NCBI GenBank assembly: GCA_002104905.1
Contig: MCFE01000074.1
Span: 1-64,000 of the forward strand
DNA: 64,000 nucleotides
Direction of reading: 5' to 3'
Source of the DNA: Basidiobolus meristosporus CBS 931.73
Taxonomy: Eukaryota; Basidiobolomycota; Basidiobolomycetes; Basidiobolales; Basidiobolaceae
Notes under the pieces: generated by a model
What the model was told of the DNA's origin: nothing
Databases searched by the model: none
What the model saw: only the letters and a program-made list of their open reading frames with translations
Program-made: the position numbers and the translations under genes
Shown: one piece after another, positions 1 to 8,658 of the stretch
Numbering within the stretch: the stretch's first letter is position 1
Layout: the number at the start of each line of letters is the position of its first letter

Positions 1-851
1 AAGCGCCGACCTATAACGCTTGTTGCAAGCGCATATGCTGAAGCGACCAGATACCTACCTGGTTCTGCAATAACCCGGATGTTACTTGGAAAGAGCTGTT
101 TCAAGCCAATGTTGATTCTATTCGCTATGTCAACAAAGTCCCCGTCATATTTCAAATCGCCGGGAAAGCCACCTCCGATATCCAACAGTTTGAATTGATA
201 TCCATAAGTCACCCCAATATCAAAGACCTCCCGGGCCTGGATTAGCGCTCTCTCGTAGGAGACTGAGTCGAAGCACATGCAGCCAACATGGAAGCTTACG
301 CCTACCACATTCACATTGAGATCCTTGGCTTTGTGTAGGAGAGTGCTCACAGTAGACAATGGAGCACCTGCTTTGCTACCCAAGCTGTACTTGGATTTGG
401 ATCCTTCAATCAGAATACGAATAACTGCTTCCGCATCCGGGTAATAGCGGACGATTTTACGAAGTTCTGCGATGTTGTCGAAGGTCATTAAGGCAACCTT
501 TTGCTTCTTGGCAAACTGCAGGTGAGTAGTAGCTTTTACCACGTTTGCGTAGATGATCCTAGACGGGGAGACTCCTTGATCAAGAATGTATTGGATTTCT
601 CCCTTGCTCGCGCAATCAAAGCCGATCCCTTCGTCGCATAGGATCTTGACAATCTGTGGATCCGGGTTACACTTCAGAGCGTAGAAGGGTTGAACCATGG
701 GAAGAAGCCTCCTCCATTCTGTCAGTCTCTTTATCACCTCTCCCACATCGGCGATTATGAACGGGTCGTCGTTGTTCAGTCGAGTCCTTACCTCAAGCTC
801 TACTCTGAGAGCCTCGCTTATTGAGCTTACATTTATCTTGGGAGTATCCAT
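1..851 (-). CDS. Ornithine decarboxylase-like PLP enzyme, C-terminal part outside the window
   Basis: The reverse strand from the ATG at 849-851 reads without interruption to the window edge (about 283 codons), so the C-terminal half is missing. Fold-type III decarboxylase landmarks appear in order: PFYALKCNPDP with the PLP lysine, GIGFDCASKGEI, the glycine-rich DIGGGFPG and EPGRYLVASA. In the known family this enzyme makes putrescine from ornithine in the cytosol as a homodimer. Two motifs depart from the usual ODC pattern: the HVGSGC motif reads HVGCMC, and ANPCK reads ANVVK. It may therefore be a divergent paralogue, or less likely an antizyme-inhibitor-like protein. The C-terminal active-site cysteine region cannot be examined. 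No intron is needed. A TATA-like box lies 29-36 bases upstream, which implies a very short leader. Confidence 0.88.
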   Translation of the reverse strand, partial: MDTPKINVSSISEALRVELEVRTRLNNDDPFIIADVGEVIKRLTEWRRLLPMVQPFYALKCNPDPQIVKILCDEGIGFDCASKGEIQYILDQGVSPSRIIYANVVKATTHLQFAKKQKVALMTFDNIAELRKIVRYYPDAEAVIRILIEGSKSKYSLGSKAGAPLSTVSTLLHKAKDLNVNVVGVSFHVGCMCFDSVSYERALIQAREVFDIGVTYGYQFKLLDIGGGFPGDLKYDGDFVDIANRINIGLKQLFPSNIRVIAEPGRYLVASAYALATSVIGRR

Positions 852-879
852 GTTGCGTGAATGAACCCCTCCACTGAAG

Positions 880-887
880 CTTTTATA
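880..887 (-). promoter_or_regulatory. TATA box of the ODC-like gene
   Basis: TATAAAAG on the reverse strand, 29 bases upstream of the ATG at 851. Most genes here with a visible TATA box have it 50-130 bases before the ATG, so this leader would be unusually short. Confidence 0.45.
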
Positions 888-1570
888 TTCTTGGAAACGC
901 TCATAGTAGGTAAGCTCCATCATATCGGTGCTGAATAACTAGTATCGCGAAGAATGAATAGCTTTGGTTGCCAATGCGCTACACCAATTGCATATATGCA
1001 GCGAATGGGATCACCAGCTATGCGATGTAGTATGCAGCCTTGTGTTGCTATATATCTGTGGAAGCCATCAGCATTTGTCTGAGCAAAATCGTGTGGCCAG
1101 CCAGCATTCAAAGCTATCGCATTAATCAAACACCTGTGCTTGTTATTGTGGCATATTAGAGGTTTGATTAATTTCCTATCTTCTAAAACCAAGTCGCATC
1201 TGGCACCGCTCAATGTAGCTGCATATGATAGGCACGAATAGGCCACCGTCATCAGTTCTACCTCATCAACTCGTTTGCCCGAAACGCCTCATGATCTCGA
1301 CCGAAATTGAGGGAATCTTCGCTTCGAGGGACAAATAAGATCAAAAAAGTGGGCAATGCAGAAAATGTGTGCCTTTATTGATGCAAAAGCAACCAGGCAA
1401 GCCAATCGGCGGAATAGATGCGACTCAAAGATGTGAGCTCTGGCTGCTATACGAGATACGTGATTCCTCGTTATGCGATTTTGAGGTCAGTTTGGGAAGT
1501 TGCTTTGTTTGAGATGAAACTTGATATGTCGACTTTGCATGTCCCTGTGTATTAATTAGTTGTAGGTAAA

Positions 1571-1626
1571 GATTCCTGTTGCGGTGACCAATGCGTATGA
1601 TTCCTGTAGCGGTGACCAATGCGTAT
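1571..1626. repeat. 28-base tandem duplication
   Basis: Two adjacent 28-base units (1571-1598 and 1599-1626) both begin GATTCCTGT and end GCGGTGACCAATGCGTAT. They differ by one base. Confidence 0.9.
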
Positions 1627-3199
1627 ATGTCGGAGAAGCTTCATCTATTTCTGCATTCGGCTGTCACTGTTGTGATCACAGGGACCTGATCGAATGAAAC
1701 CATACGTGGTCACTTGGGAACAAGTGCTGTTGGTAACATAGCATTCGGGACTCTTTGATTGGTCGGAGATAAAGGATCTGATCCCTCATTGAACTATCCA
1801 TATGGTAGCTGCATATTACCAGAAATCGAGATTGTGGGGGTTATGTATTCAGGTGGCCTGATTATGTGAAGCATATGGTCCTAACCGGTATTCTGCGGGT
1901 ATTTTTCATTCAGTTGTTCAGATGCTTATAACGAAGGAACTAGCGAGCTGATTGACGCCTAGTATGATGCCTACACTATCTCAAGGCCTTCTTGTTGTAA
2001 ATTGTGTACTCACGCCCAACTATGAACTTTGACTCACCTATCTTAGATCACAGCTTAGGAACTCTACAATTTCCTGCCCAAATTCTACTTCATTTACACA
2101 AGCGACACACAATGACACAGCCTAATTGTAGCTCAAATGGCTTGTACTCTTCCTCCTGAAGCACAAAACCCGATTTTCTAGCTGTTATTTCATTTTTAGT
2201 TTATGCAATTGCTTAAGCAGAGGTGAAGATTAACTAGCTTACTGGATAATACTGATTATAGTCAATCATAGCAATAAAAAAAGCTGTGGAGTATTACTGC
2301 TATGAGTATTTTGGAGATATTGTCGGTGATTGTGAGAGCCGACATATTGTATAGCTTTTGTTGGTTAAATTTGGCAATCTCTACATCCTGGGTACTCCAC
2401 ATTTTGGTGACAATATTTCAATTGTTGGTGGAATGCTAGTTGGTCTATTCTCCCCCTGAAAACGATGCCTGCTTGTCAGCTGCAAAGTTAGTACCTGAGA
2501 TATTGAGAGTTTTCACTTTTGGGAAAGTTGGAATTCAGCCGATATTATGATGGTATTCTGCTGGCCTTTTGTTAACATCAACACTGATCTCAAGAGCTTT
2601 AATATTCCTCTAGGGATATATCAAACGCATCATGTTTGTGCGGAAAGAGCTTGACATGGGCATGCACAAGGCCAACACTGCATTATTTAGTCTAGATGTA
2701 CTGGTATGCTGGCAATAGAAATGCTTTAGGGCATAGCAAAGGGCCTTATAGTGTTGTATACAAGCCAAAGCCTGCGCTTTAACGATATGATTGTGGAGCC
2801 CTAATTGGTATTAGTGCAAATCACATGGCATAACACAAACACCAAGAATGACTCCCTAATAGAGCAATTTGCCCAACAAACACATGACTCCACGGATCCT
2901 ATACCTGCCTATGCTATATATATTTGCAGTCAATCAAGGGAGAATCTGGGCTGCCATACTTTAGTTGTACCATCAGTTTATTCATACTTTTCTAATTCTG
3001 AATTAGCTGATAAGCCTCTGAATCCATTGAATATTATAACAGTGCCACTGCGAGCTTTTTCTCACGATTACCTTGTTCGAATTGACAGATAGGATGATGA
3101 TCATTCTTAGCTCTCAAGAAAGTGGCTATCCATACATACTGGCAGCTAAATCCGGAAATTTCTATTCCGTCGTGTAATTTGAATGAAGATCACTACTTT

Positions 3200-3886
3200 T
3201 CAATAGCAATGTGTCTTTAAAGTCTCAGATATCCAGGCCGAATTGGAGAGCACATCGCAAAATACATGCTCTGTTTTCAAGATTGTTGAGCCCATGGTCT
3301 TGCCGTTCACAACGCCAGCAACAGAGCACAGGTTTCCATCGCAGTTAAACAATGGTCCACCAGAATCCCGGAATGCAATACCTGATACGCCGTCCGCAAC
3401 TGGCAAAGTAATACCTTCAGAAGAGTATTTAGCCTGGACTGGATACTGGTAAAACTGAAGCACCTTGGGAAGAGTGTAGTCATTTAAAAAACCCCATCCT
3501 GCGACAGCGACGTTGTCCTTTACTGCGGTACTTGTCAGGTTATAGCCCATATTGTGGCATTCGGATAGCACAGCAATCTCCATGTCATAGCATCTTGTGT
3601 CACTGTAATCGGGCGAGAACGACGACGTGATCTCAGATTTCTTGGTCGACTCCACCACGACAGAATCCTTGAAATCTGGGAGCATGACCTCACCAAGTCT
3701 ATTCTTTGCAAGGCAATGATGAGCAGTCAACACACACTTGTTACCAACCAATGCACCGGTGCAATCATCATTGACTTTGACAACCCCTCGTAGAAATGAA
3801 TTCGTCGCAAAACCTCCGTTGATGATTGCGTTCGTAGTAAGTGGTATGCAAGCAGCAGACAGAGCCAGGAATATTGGATTCCTCAT
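3200..3886 (-). CDS. Secreted chymotrypsin-fold (S1 family) serine protease
   Basis: A 228-residue intronless protein from the ATG at 3886; the frame extends seven codons upstream only to a TTG. Residues 1-20 form a signal peptide. Mature sequence would begin at once with IINGG, equivalent to the IVGG N-terminus of active S1 proteases. Visible landmarks are LTAHHC with catalytic His57, AGWG at 129-132, and DSGGPL with Ser175. The catalytic Asp is less clear: the DIAL-type motif reads DMEIAVL, placing Glu103 in line and Asp101 two residues earlier. The residue before Asp-Ser is Arg173 instead of the usual Gly, and the S1 specificity position is Gly169 by alignment, which predicts chymotrypsin- or elastase-like rather than trypsin specificity. 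Probably an extracellular protease; an inactive homologue is possible. Confidence 0.85.
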   Translation of the reverse strand: MRNPIFLALSAACIPLTTNAIINGGFATNSFLRGVVKVNDDCTGALVGNKCVLTAHHCLAKNRLGEVMLPDFKDSVVVESTKKSEITSSFSPDYSDTRCYDMEIAVLSECHNMGYNLTSTAVKDNVAVAGWGFLNDYTLPKVLQFYQYPVQAKYSSEGITLPVADGVSGIAFRDSGGPLFNCDGNLCSVAGVVNGKTMGSTILKTEHVFCDVLSNSAWISETLKTHCY

Positions 3887-3958
3887 ACTATCTATGTGAG
3901 TAAGCAATAGATAAGTAAGGATAGATGTTGAATTGCAACTAAACGTTTCAAGATCTGG

Positions 3959-3965
3959 CTTATAT
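3959..3965 (-). promoter_or_regulatory. TATA-like box of the serine protease gene
   Basis: CATATAAG on the reverse strand about 73 bases upstream of the ATG at 3886. The spacing resembles that of the CHAP genes nearby. Confidence 0.4.
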
Positions 3966-5224
3966 GCTTAGTTGGCGCGCTACACTATTATTAGGGCAAT
4001 CTCCAGATTCGTGCGGTTTCAATTTTGGGCGTTTAAAACTTCTAAAAAACCGGTAAATAGGCTGGATAACGTCATCCTATGGCTGTCTGCGAATCAACCT
4101 GTTGGGGAGTAGAGACCCGTGTGCAGAAATAGGGTGGCTTTCTTCGTTCTCTCGATTGGTGCTACGAACGGGCTCATAATCAACTGCAGAGGTTCAAGCT
4201 ATTAAAAGTATGTTGGATACTTTGGCCATGTCATCGCTTTGGCTTGGATGAAATAGTAACTCTTCCAGTAACACACGCGCCTGTGTAAGTAAGCAAGGAT
4301 AGGTACCATTACTTACCATACATTACCGAAAATATCGACTGAGGAGGCAATCGATGTACTTATTTATCTTTTAGAACTTCTTTGGCCGTTAGCTAAGTTT
4401 ACAGCAAATGGCGGGCACTCTGGCAACAATGTTTGATAGATAGCTACACGAACAGTATTTTCCTTCCGTGTGGTTTGGCTCGAAAGTACACGATGTTGAG
4501 TTCCTATATCAGCGCTATATTCTACACTTCAACAATTTTGAAAGAATAGACATTTTCAAACTGATACCATTCTACAGAGTTTCTAAAGGCTATACAATGC
4601 GGAGATTCTGGCAAACTGTACTCTGCATATTAAGAGAGGACTAGTTATCCTGAACCAAATAACCAGCCTAGATTGTATCGTGGCAACCTATCGTTCTTTG
4701 ACATATAAATTTGGGACTATCAGTGTACTCTAGGTAGGAGCCTTTGAGCATGGTGTCGGAAAAGTGATTGACTCTATTTACCAAAAAGCTCCTTTTCTTC
4801 CCTTTCGAGGTTATGAGTGCTTGCGAACAATCTCGGGAAATACTAGTTTCTTCAATAGCGCCACCATTCTTTGTGGTAGCCTTGCCGTAGTCAATCTGTT
4901 AGATCAATTAGTGAACCAATAGATCTTCATGTTAGGCTAAATTTTCTATGAGCATAGTCTTATGGTGATTGGATGTTAGTAAACTCAATGGCTTCTCATT
5001 TTAATGTGGTTATCGTTTGCTATCTACCAAAGGCTAGGCTCAATCGAGATTGAGATATGTTGTAAACTTAAGTTCCATATATGGTATCGATGGTCATGAG
5101 TTCCAAGCAAGAGAAGACCAGGATTGACATGCTAAATTTGTACACCATCCTGGAACATGAAGCCGATTCTGGTAGGGTATTGAATTTATCGAAGCCCCAA
5201 GTTATGTCTGAAAGAAGGATGAAG
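3966..5224. other. Intergenic region between protease and CHAP array
   Basis: About 1.26 kb of AT-rich sequence with no open frame of interest, no tRNA-like structure and no repeat that I could recognise. Confidence 0.5.
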
Positions 5225-5232
5225 TATAAATA
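5225..5232 (+). promoter_or_regulatory. TATA box of CHAP gene 1
   Basis: TATAAATA, 52 bases before the ATG. The same octamer recurs at similar distances in front of CHAP genes 2 and 3. Confidence 0.6.
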
Positions 5233-5283
5233 CTCTTAATAGCAGTAACTGATCAGCATCTAAAAATCAAACCATACAACGAA

Positions 5284-5823
5284 ATGGTTAAACTTGTGTC
5301 GCTTTTCTCTGCTGCAGTTTTGGCCACAACTAGTTTCTTGAGCTCAGGTATCCAGGCGCTGCCTACCGCTACCACTGCCACTCAGAGCCCATCCAACTGC
5401 ACCAAGCCAGCTGAAGTACAAGACAACCTCACCGTGCTTAGCGAGCTCTACAACGAATGCCCGCTCCAGTTCCGCTTCGACAATGGTCAGTGTACTGACT
5501 GGGCTGATGCTCGCTACTACCAACTCACCTGCTACCATACTCAGTGGTGGGGTAACGCCAAGACCTGGCCGGAGAGCGCCATGAACACCCCGGGATGGGT
5601 TGTGTCCGATGAGCCCCGTGTTCCCTCAATCATTGCCATCCAGCCAGGCTACCAGGGCTGCGATGAGTATGGCCACGTCGCGGTAGTGGAGAGCATCAAT
5701 GATGACGGCAGCGTATACACCAGTGACTGGAACTACTATATCAACGGATATGGCGGCCCATACGTGACTACTTACGTTAACTTCTGGCCTGGGGAAGGAG
5801 TATCTTTCATCTGGCATGAATAG
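5284..5823 (+). CDS. Secreted CHAP-domain protein, copy 1
   Basis: A 179-residue intronless protein. Residues 1 to about 25 are a signal peptide, followed by a short Thr/Ser/Pro-rich linker and a CHAP domain from about residue 62 to the C-terminus. The domain shows NGQCTDWAD with the nucleophile Cys70, GHVAVVE with His131, and TSDWNYY supplying Asp153/Asn155 where the family usually has Glu/Asn. CHAP domains are cysteine amidases or endopeptidases that cut peptidoglycan or related amide bonds, and closely similar WGNA/GHVAYVE forms are typical of bacteria. A secreted role against bacterial cell walls is a reasonable inference, and horizontal acquisition is likely but unproven. It differs from copies 2 and 3 mainly in the signal region and at residue 47 (Asp for Gly). 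Confidence 0.88.
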   Translation: MVKLVSLFSAAVLATTSFLSSGIQALPTATTATQSPSNCTKPAEVQDNLTVLSELYNECPLQFRFDNGQCTDWADARYYQLTCYHTQWWGNAKTWPESAMNTPGWVVSDEPRVPSIIAIQPGYQGCDEYGHVAVVESINDDGSVYTSDWNYYINGYGGPYVTTYVNFWPGEGVSFIWHE

Positions 5824-6322
5824 AATAGTCAATATACCTTGAAAATATCATTTGGCATGCCTAGACGCCATACAATTAAATTTAGTGTATAAAATAAACA
5901 AGAGTGAAAATACGGATCTTATAATTCTTGGTAACCTACTGGATAAAAGAGCATTTTCTGGGCTGTAATAGTGATGAATTGTTCAAGTTGGGAGCATATA
6001 CAAATGCAAAGAATACAGTTTCCAAATGATAAAATCCCCCATAATTGCATGTACACCATAATAAAGAATTCGGTTGAACACTAGGCATCTTGATTTTTCC
6101 GCATATCTATAACTCATACGCTCTAATCAAGGTTCAATCGGAACTGCAGTTTGTCGAGTGCAAATCTCCACCTGAATAAATATTACTACCTGGTATTCTA
6201 AAATGAGACTTTCGTGGGGTGTATGGTCCAGATCCAACCTGGAAATCCAGGGAAATTTAACTCGAATATCCTCTAGATTTGGCAGGTATCCAGAAGTACT
6301 AGGCCATATTGGGTAAGTGGAT

Positions 6323-6348
6323 TTCAATCCAGTAATAATTGGATTGAA
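6323..6348. promoter_or_regulatory. Perfect 9-base inverted repeat upstream of CHAP gene 2
   Basis: TTCAATCCA (6323-6331) and TGGATTGAA (6340-6348) are separated by 8 bases and sit 13 bases before the TATA box. Degenerate versions are present in front of copy 3 and of the remnant copy, so it may be a regulator site. No binding factor can be named. Confidence 0.35.
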
Positions 6349-6361
6349 CTGTACTCTGGTG

Positions 6362-6369
6362 TATAAATA
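6362..6369 (+). promoter_or_regulatory. TATA box of CHAP gene 2
   Basis: TATAAATA, 48 bases upstream of the ATG at 6417. An in-frame ATG at 6375 lies too close to this box to be in the mRNA, which decides the start. Confidence 0.6.
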
Positions 6370-6416
6370 ATGCCATGCTAGGGCACAAATTTGACATCTT
6401 TGAATTCTCACAAAAA

Positions 6417-6956
6417 ATGGTCAAATTCACCTCGATTCTTTCTGCTGCAGTTTTGGCCGCAACTAGCTTCCTGGCCTCAGGTATCCACGCACTGCCTACC
6501 ACTACCGCTGCCACTCAGAGCCCATCCAACTGCACCAAGCCAGCTGAAGTACAAGGCAACCTCACCGTGCTTAGCGAGCTCTACAACGAATGCCCCCTCC
6601 AGTTCCGCTTCGACAATGGTCAGTGTACTGACTGGGCTGATGCCCGCTACTACCAACTCACCTGCTACCACACTCAGTGGTGGGGTAACGCCAAGACCTG
6701 GCCGGAGAGCGCCATGAACACCCCGGGATGGGTTGTGTCCGATGAGCCCCGTGTTCCCTCAATCATTGCCATCCAGCCAGGCTACCAGGGCTGCGATGAG
6801 TATGGCCACGTCGCGGTAGTGGAGAGCATCAATGATGACGGCAGCGTATACACCAGTGACTGGAACTACTATATCAACGGATATGGCGGCCCATACGTGA
6901 CCACTTACGTTAACTTCTGGCCTGGGGAAGGAGTATCTTTCATCTGGCATGAGTAA
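6417..6956 (+). CDS. Secreted CHAP-domain protein, copy 2
   Basis: A 179-residue protein identical in sequence to copy 3 and almost identical to copy 1 after the signal peptide. The start at 6417 was chosen over an upstream in-frame ATG (6375) because the TATA box is at 6362-6369 and the signal peptide MVKFTSILSAAVLAATSF begins here. CHAP residues Cys70, His131 and Asp153/Asn155 are intact, with further cysteines at 39, 59, 83 and 126 that could form disulfides. Near-identity with copies 1 and 3 even at synonymous sites points to recent duplication or gene conversion. The promoter block (about 6270-6370) is also shared with copy 3. Confidence 0.88.
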   Translation: MVKFTSILSAAVLAATSFLASGIHALPTTTAATQSPSNCTKPAEVQGNLTVLSELYNECPLQFRFDNGQCTDWADARYYQLTCYHTQWWGNAKTWPESAMNTPGWVVSDEPRVPSIIAIQPGYQGCDEYGHVAVVESINDDGSVYTSDWNYYINGYGGPYVTTYVNFWPGEGVSFIWHE

Positions 6957-8058
6957 AAAAATCAGTTCCGAACTTATACATATACCTCTTTGAACGCTAG
7001 TACTGCTCAGATAAAATCTTTAAATCGGAATTTACGTTTTGTTTCTCCAATTTATATACAATACCAATACAAATACAGGAGACAAAAGTTACTTACTGAA
7101 CGATAGTTATGCAAACAATTAAGCCAAAGTGATATGCCTTAAAGAGGACTGCACTAGATGATTACAAGCATTGATTGAACCTAACTGATAAATATAACTC
7201 GATCCACTACTTATGGTTTTGAATCGGTTGATTTCTAAAGAATTCGTAAGAATGGTGGCAAAAAGGCGGTCTTATCAACATCCATTATATTTGGTTAGAT
7301 TTGACAATCATTCAAGAAATCCCAAGTATCTGATAGTTTCCTTGGAATGGTTGGAGCCCATGAACACTAGTCTGCATTTGGTAATCAGATTTCAATCCAA
7401 TGGCCGTTGAATTGAACTTGACAGCCTCATTATCTGGCGAAAACCCATGTGCAGATAAGAGCCGACTGTTGACTAATCAATATCGTCGGCCCGTATGTGA
7501 CCACTAATGTTAACTTCTGGCCCGGAGAAGGAGTATCTTTCATCTGGCATGAATAAAATAGTCAATACACCTTTAAGATACCATTGAAAATACCGTGAAC
7601 TGAAATGCTAACAAATTCGAATTTCATATGTAAAATATAAAAGATCACATCTATAAATTATATTGATTTATTTCGAAACTCCTTGTAAATTTTAGACGAT
7701 CAATAAGCAGTGACCTCCAGTATATAGAACGTGAAACTAAACATGGTGATATGAAGGTTGGGCACCGTAGCAAAAAATACAGAGCATTTGTTACCTTATC
7801 TACCTATCAAGCAATCAAAGAAATACAAAAGTGTGGACGACTTTGGTGTAAAATCTTATTTTACAGTCACAACTGGTGCTTACCACATATGGGAATTCCA
7901 GTCCAGATTCAATCCAGAAATCTGAGAAACACATGAGCAAAGAACCCCTCCCCTTTTGGCAGGTATCCAGAAAACCTAAGCTATATTAGGTAAGTGGATT
8001 TCGATCTAAAGGTAATTGGATTGAATTGGATTATCTCGTTTTCCGACGAATAACCATG
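6957..8058. other. Inter-CHAP region containing a remnant copy and duplicated promoter
   Basis: Apart from the deletion remnant (7330-7560) and the copy 3 promoter block from about 7950, this stretch holds only meaningless short open frames. Confidence 0.5.
7330..7560 (+). pseudogene. Deletion remnant of a fourth CHAP gene
   Basis: A leader resembling that of copy 3 (GATAAGAGCCGACTG, compare AATAAGAGTCGACTG at 8063) runs directly into the last 20 or so codons of the CHAP domain at about 7485. It continues through the stop and into a 3' flank like that of copy 1 (AATAGTCAATA). The ATG, signal peptide and catalytic residues are gone. This is best explained by a deletion of about 0.5 kb joining an ATATC-containing leader to ATAT-containing coding sequence near the C-terminus. 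It shows the array once held at least four genes. Confidence 0.8.
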
Positions 8059-8066
8059 TATAAATA
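8059..8066 (+). promoter_or_regulatory. TATA box of CHAP gene 3
   Basis: TATAAATA, 53 bases before the ATG at 8119, in a block homologous to the copy 2 promoter. Confidence 0.6.
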
Positions 8067-8118
8067 AGAGTCGACTGGTGGCTAATTCGATATCTTCAAG
8101 TCCTCCCACTTACAAACA

Positions 8119-8658
8119 ATGGTCAAATTCACCTCGATTCTTTCTGCTGCAGTTTTGGCCGCAACTAGCTTCCTGGCCTCAGGTATCCACGCACTGCCTA
8201 CCACTACCGCTGCCACTCAGAGCCCATCCAACTGCACCAAGCCAGCTGAAGTACAAGGCAACCTCACCGTGCTTAGCGAGCTCTACAACGAATGCCCCCT
8301 CCAGTTCCGCTTCGACAATGGTCAGTGTACTGACTGGGCTGATGCTCGCTACTACCAACTCACCTGCTACCATACTCAGTGGTGGGGTAACGCCAAGACC
8401 TGGCCGGAGAGCGCCATGAACACCCCGGGATGGGTTGTGTCCGATGAGCCCCGTGTTCCCTCAATCATTGCCATCCAGCCAGGCTACCAGGGCTGCGATG
8501 AGTATGGCCACGTCGCGGTAGTGGAGAGCATCAATGATGACGGCAGCGTATACACCAGTGACTGGAACTACTATATCAACGGATATGGCGGCCCATACGT
8601 GACCACTTACGTTAACTTCTGGCCTGGGGAAGGAGTATCTTTCATCTGGCACGAGTAG
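8119..8658 (+). CDS. Secreted CHAP-domain protein, copy 3
   Basis: A 179-residue protein with the same amino acid sequence as copy 2: signal peptide ending near Ala25, Cys70 in NGQCTDWAD, His131 in GHVAVVE, and Asp153/Asn155 in TSDWNYY. It is the last gene of the tandem array. The 3' flank differs from those of copies 1 and 2, so near-identity is concentrated on the coding region. The protein consists of the CHAP domain alone; no cell-wall-binding domain is attached, unlike many bacterial and phage CHAP hydrolases. Extracellular action is inferred from the signal peptide. Confidence 0.88.
   Translation: MVKFTSILSAAVLAATSFLASGIHALPTTTAATQSPSNCTKPAEVQGNLTVLSELYNECPLQFRFDNGQCTDWADARYYQLTCYHTQWWGNAKTWPESAMNTPGWVVSDEPRVPSIIAIQPGYQGCDEYGHVAVVESINDDGSVYTSDWNYYINGYGGPYVTTYVNFWPGEGVSFIWHE

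Larger units (their letters stand above)
852..3199. other. Long intergenic region without a supported gene
   Basis: Only short open frames occur here (for example 920-1252 reverse and 2805-3092 forward). They show no recognisable domain, no signal peptide and no splice continuity. Apart from the ODC TATA box and one 28-base tandem duplication I see nothing definable. Confidence 0.5.

Noticed and set aside
920-1252. 110-codon reverse-strand frame upstream of the ODC-like gene
   Set aside because: No domain, no signal peptide and no good start context; it lies in a region rich in random frames.
2805-3092. 95-codon forward frame
   Set aside because: No recognisable motif or transcription signals; composition like the surrounding intergenic DNA.
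6375-6416. 14-codon N-terminal extension of CHAP copy 2
   Set aside because: Its ATG lies only about 6 bases after the TATA box and would be outside the mRNA; copies 1 and 3 lack it.
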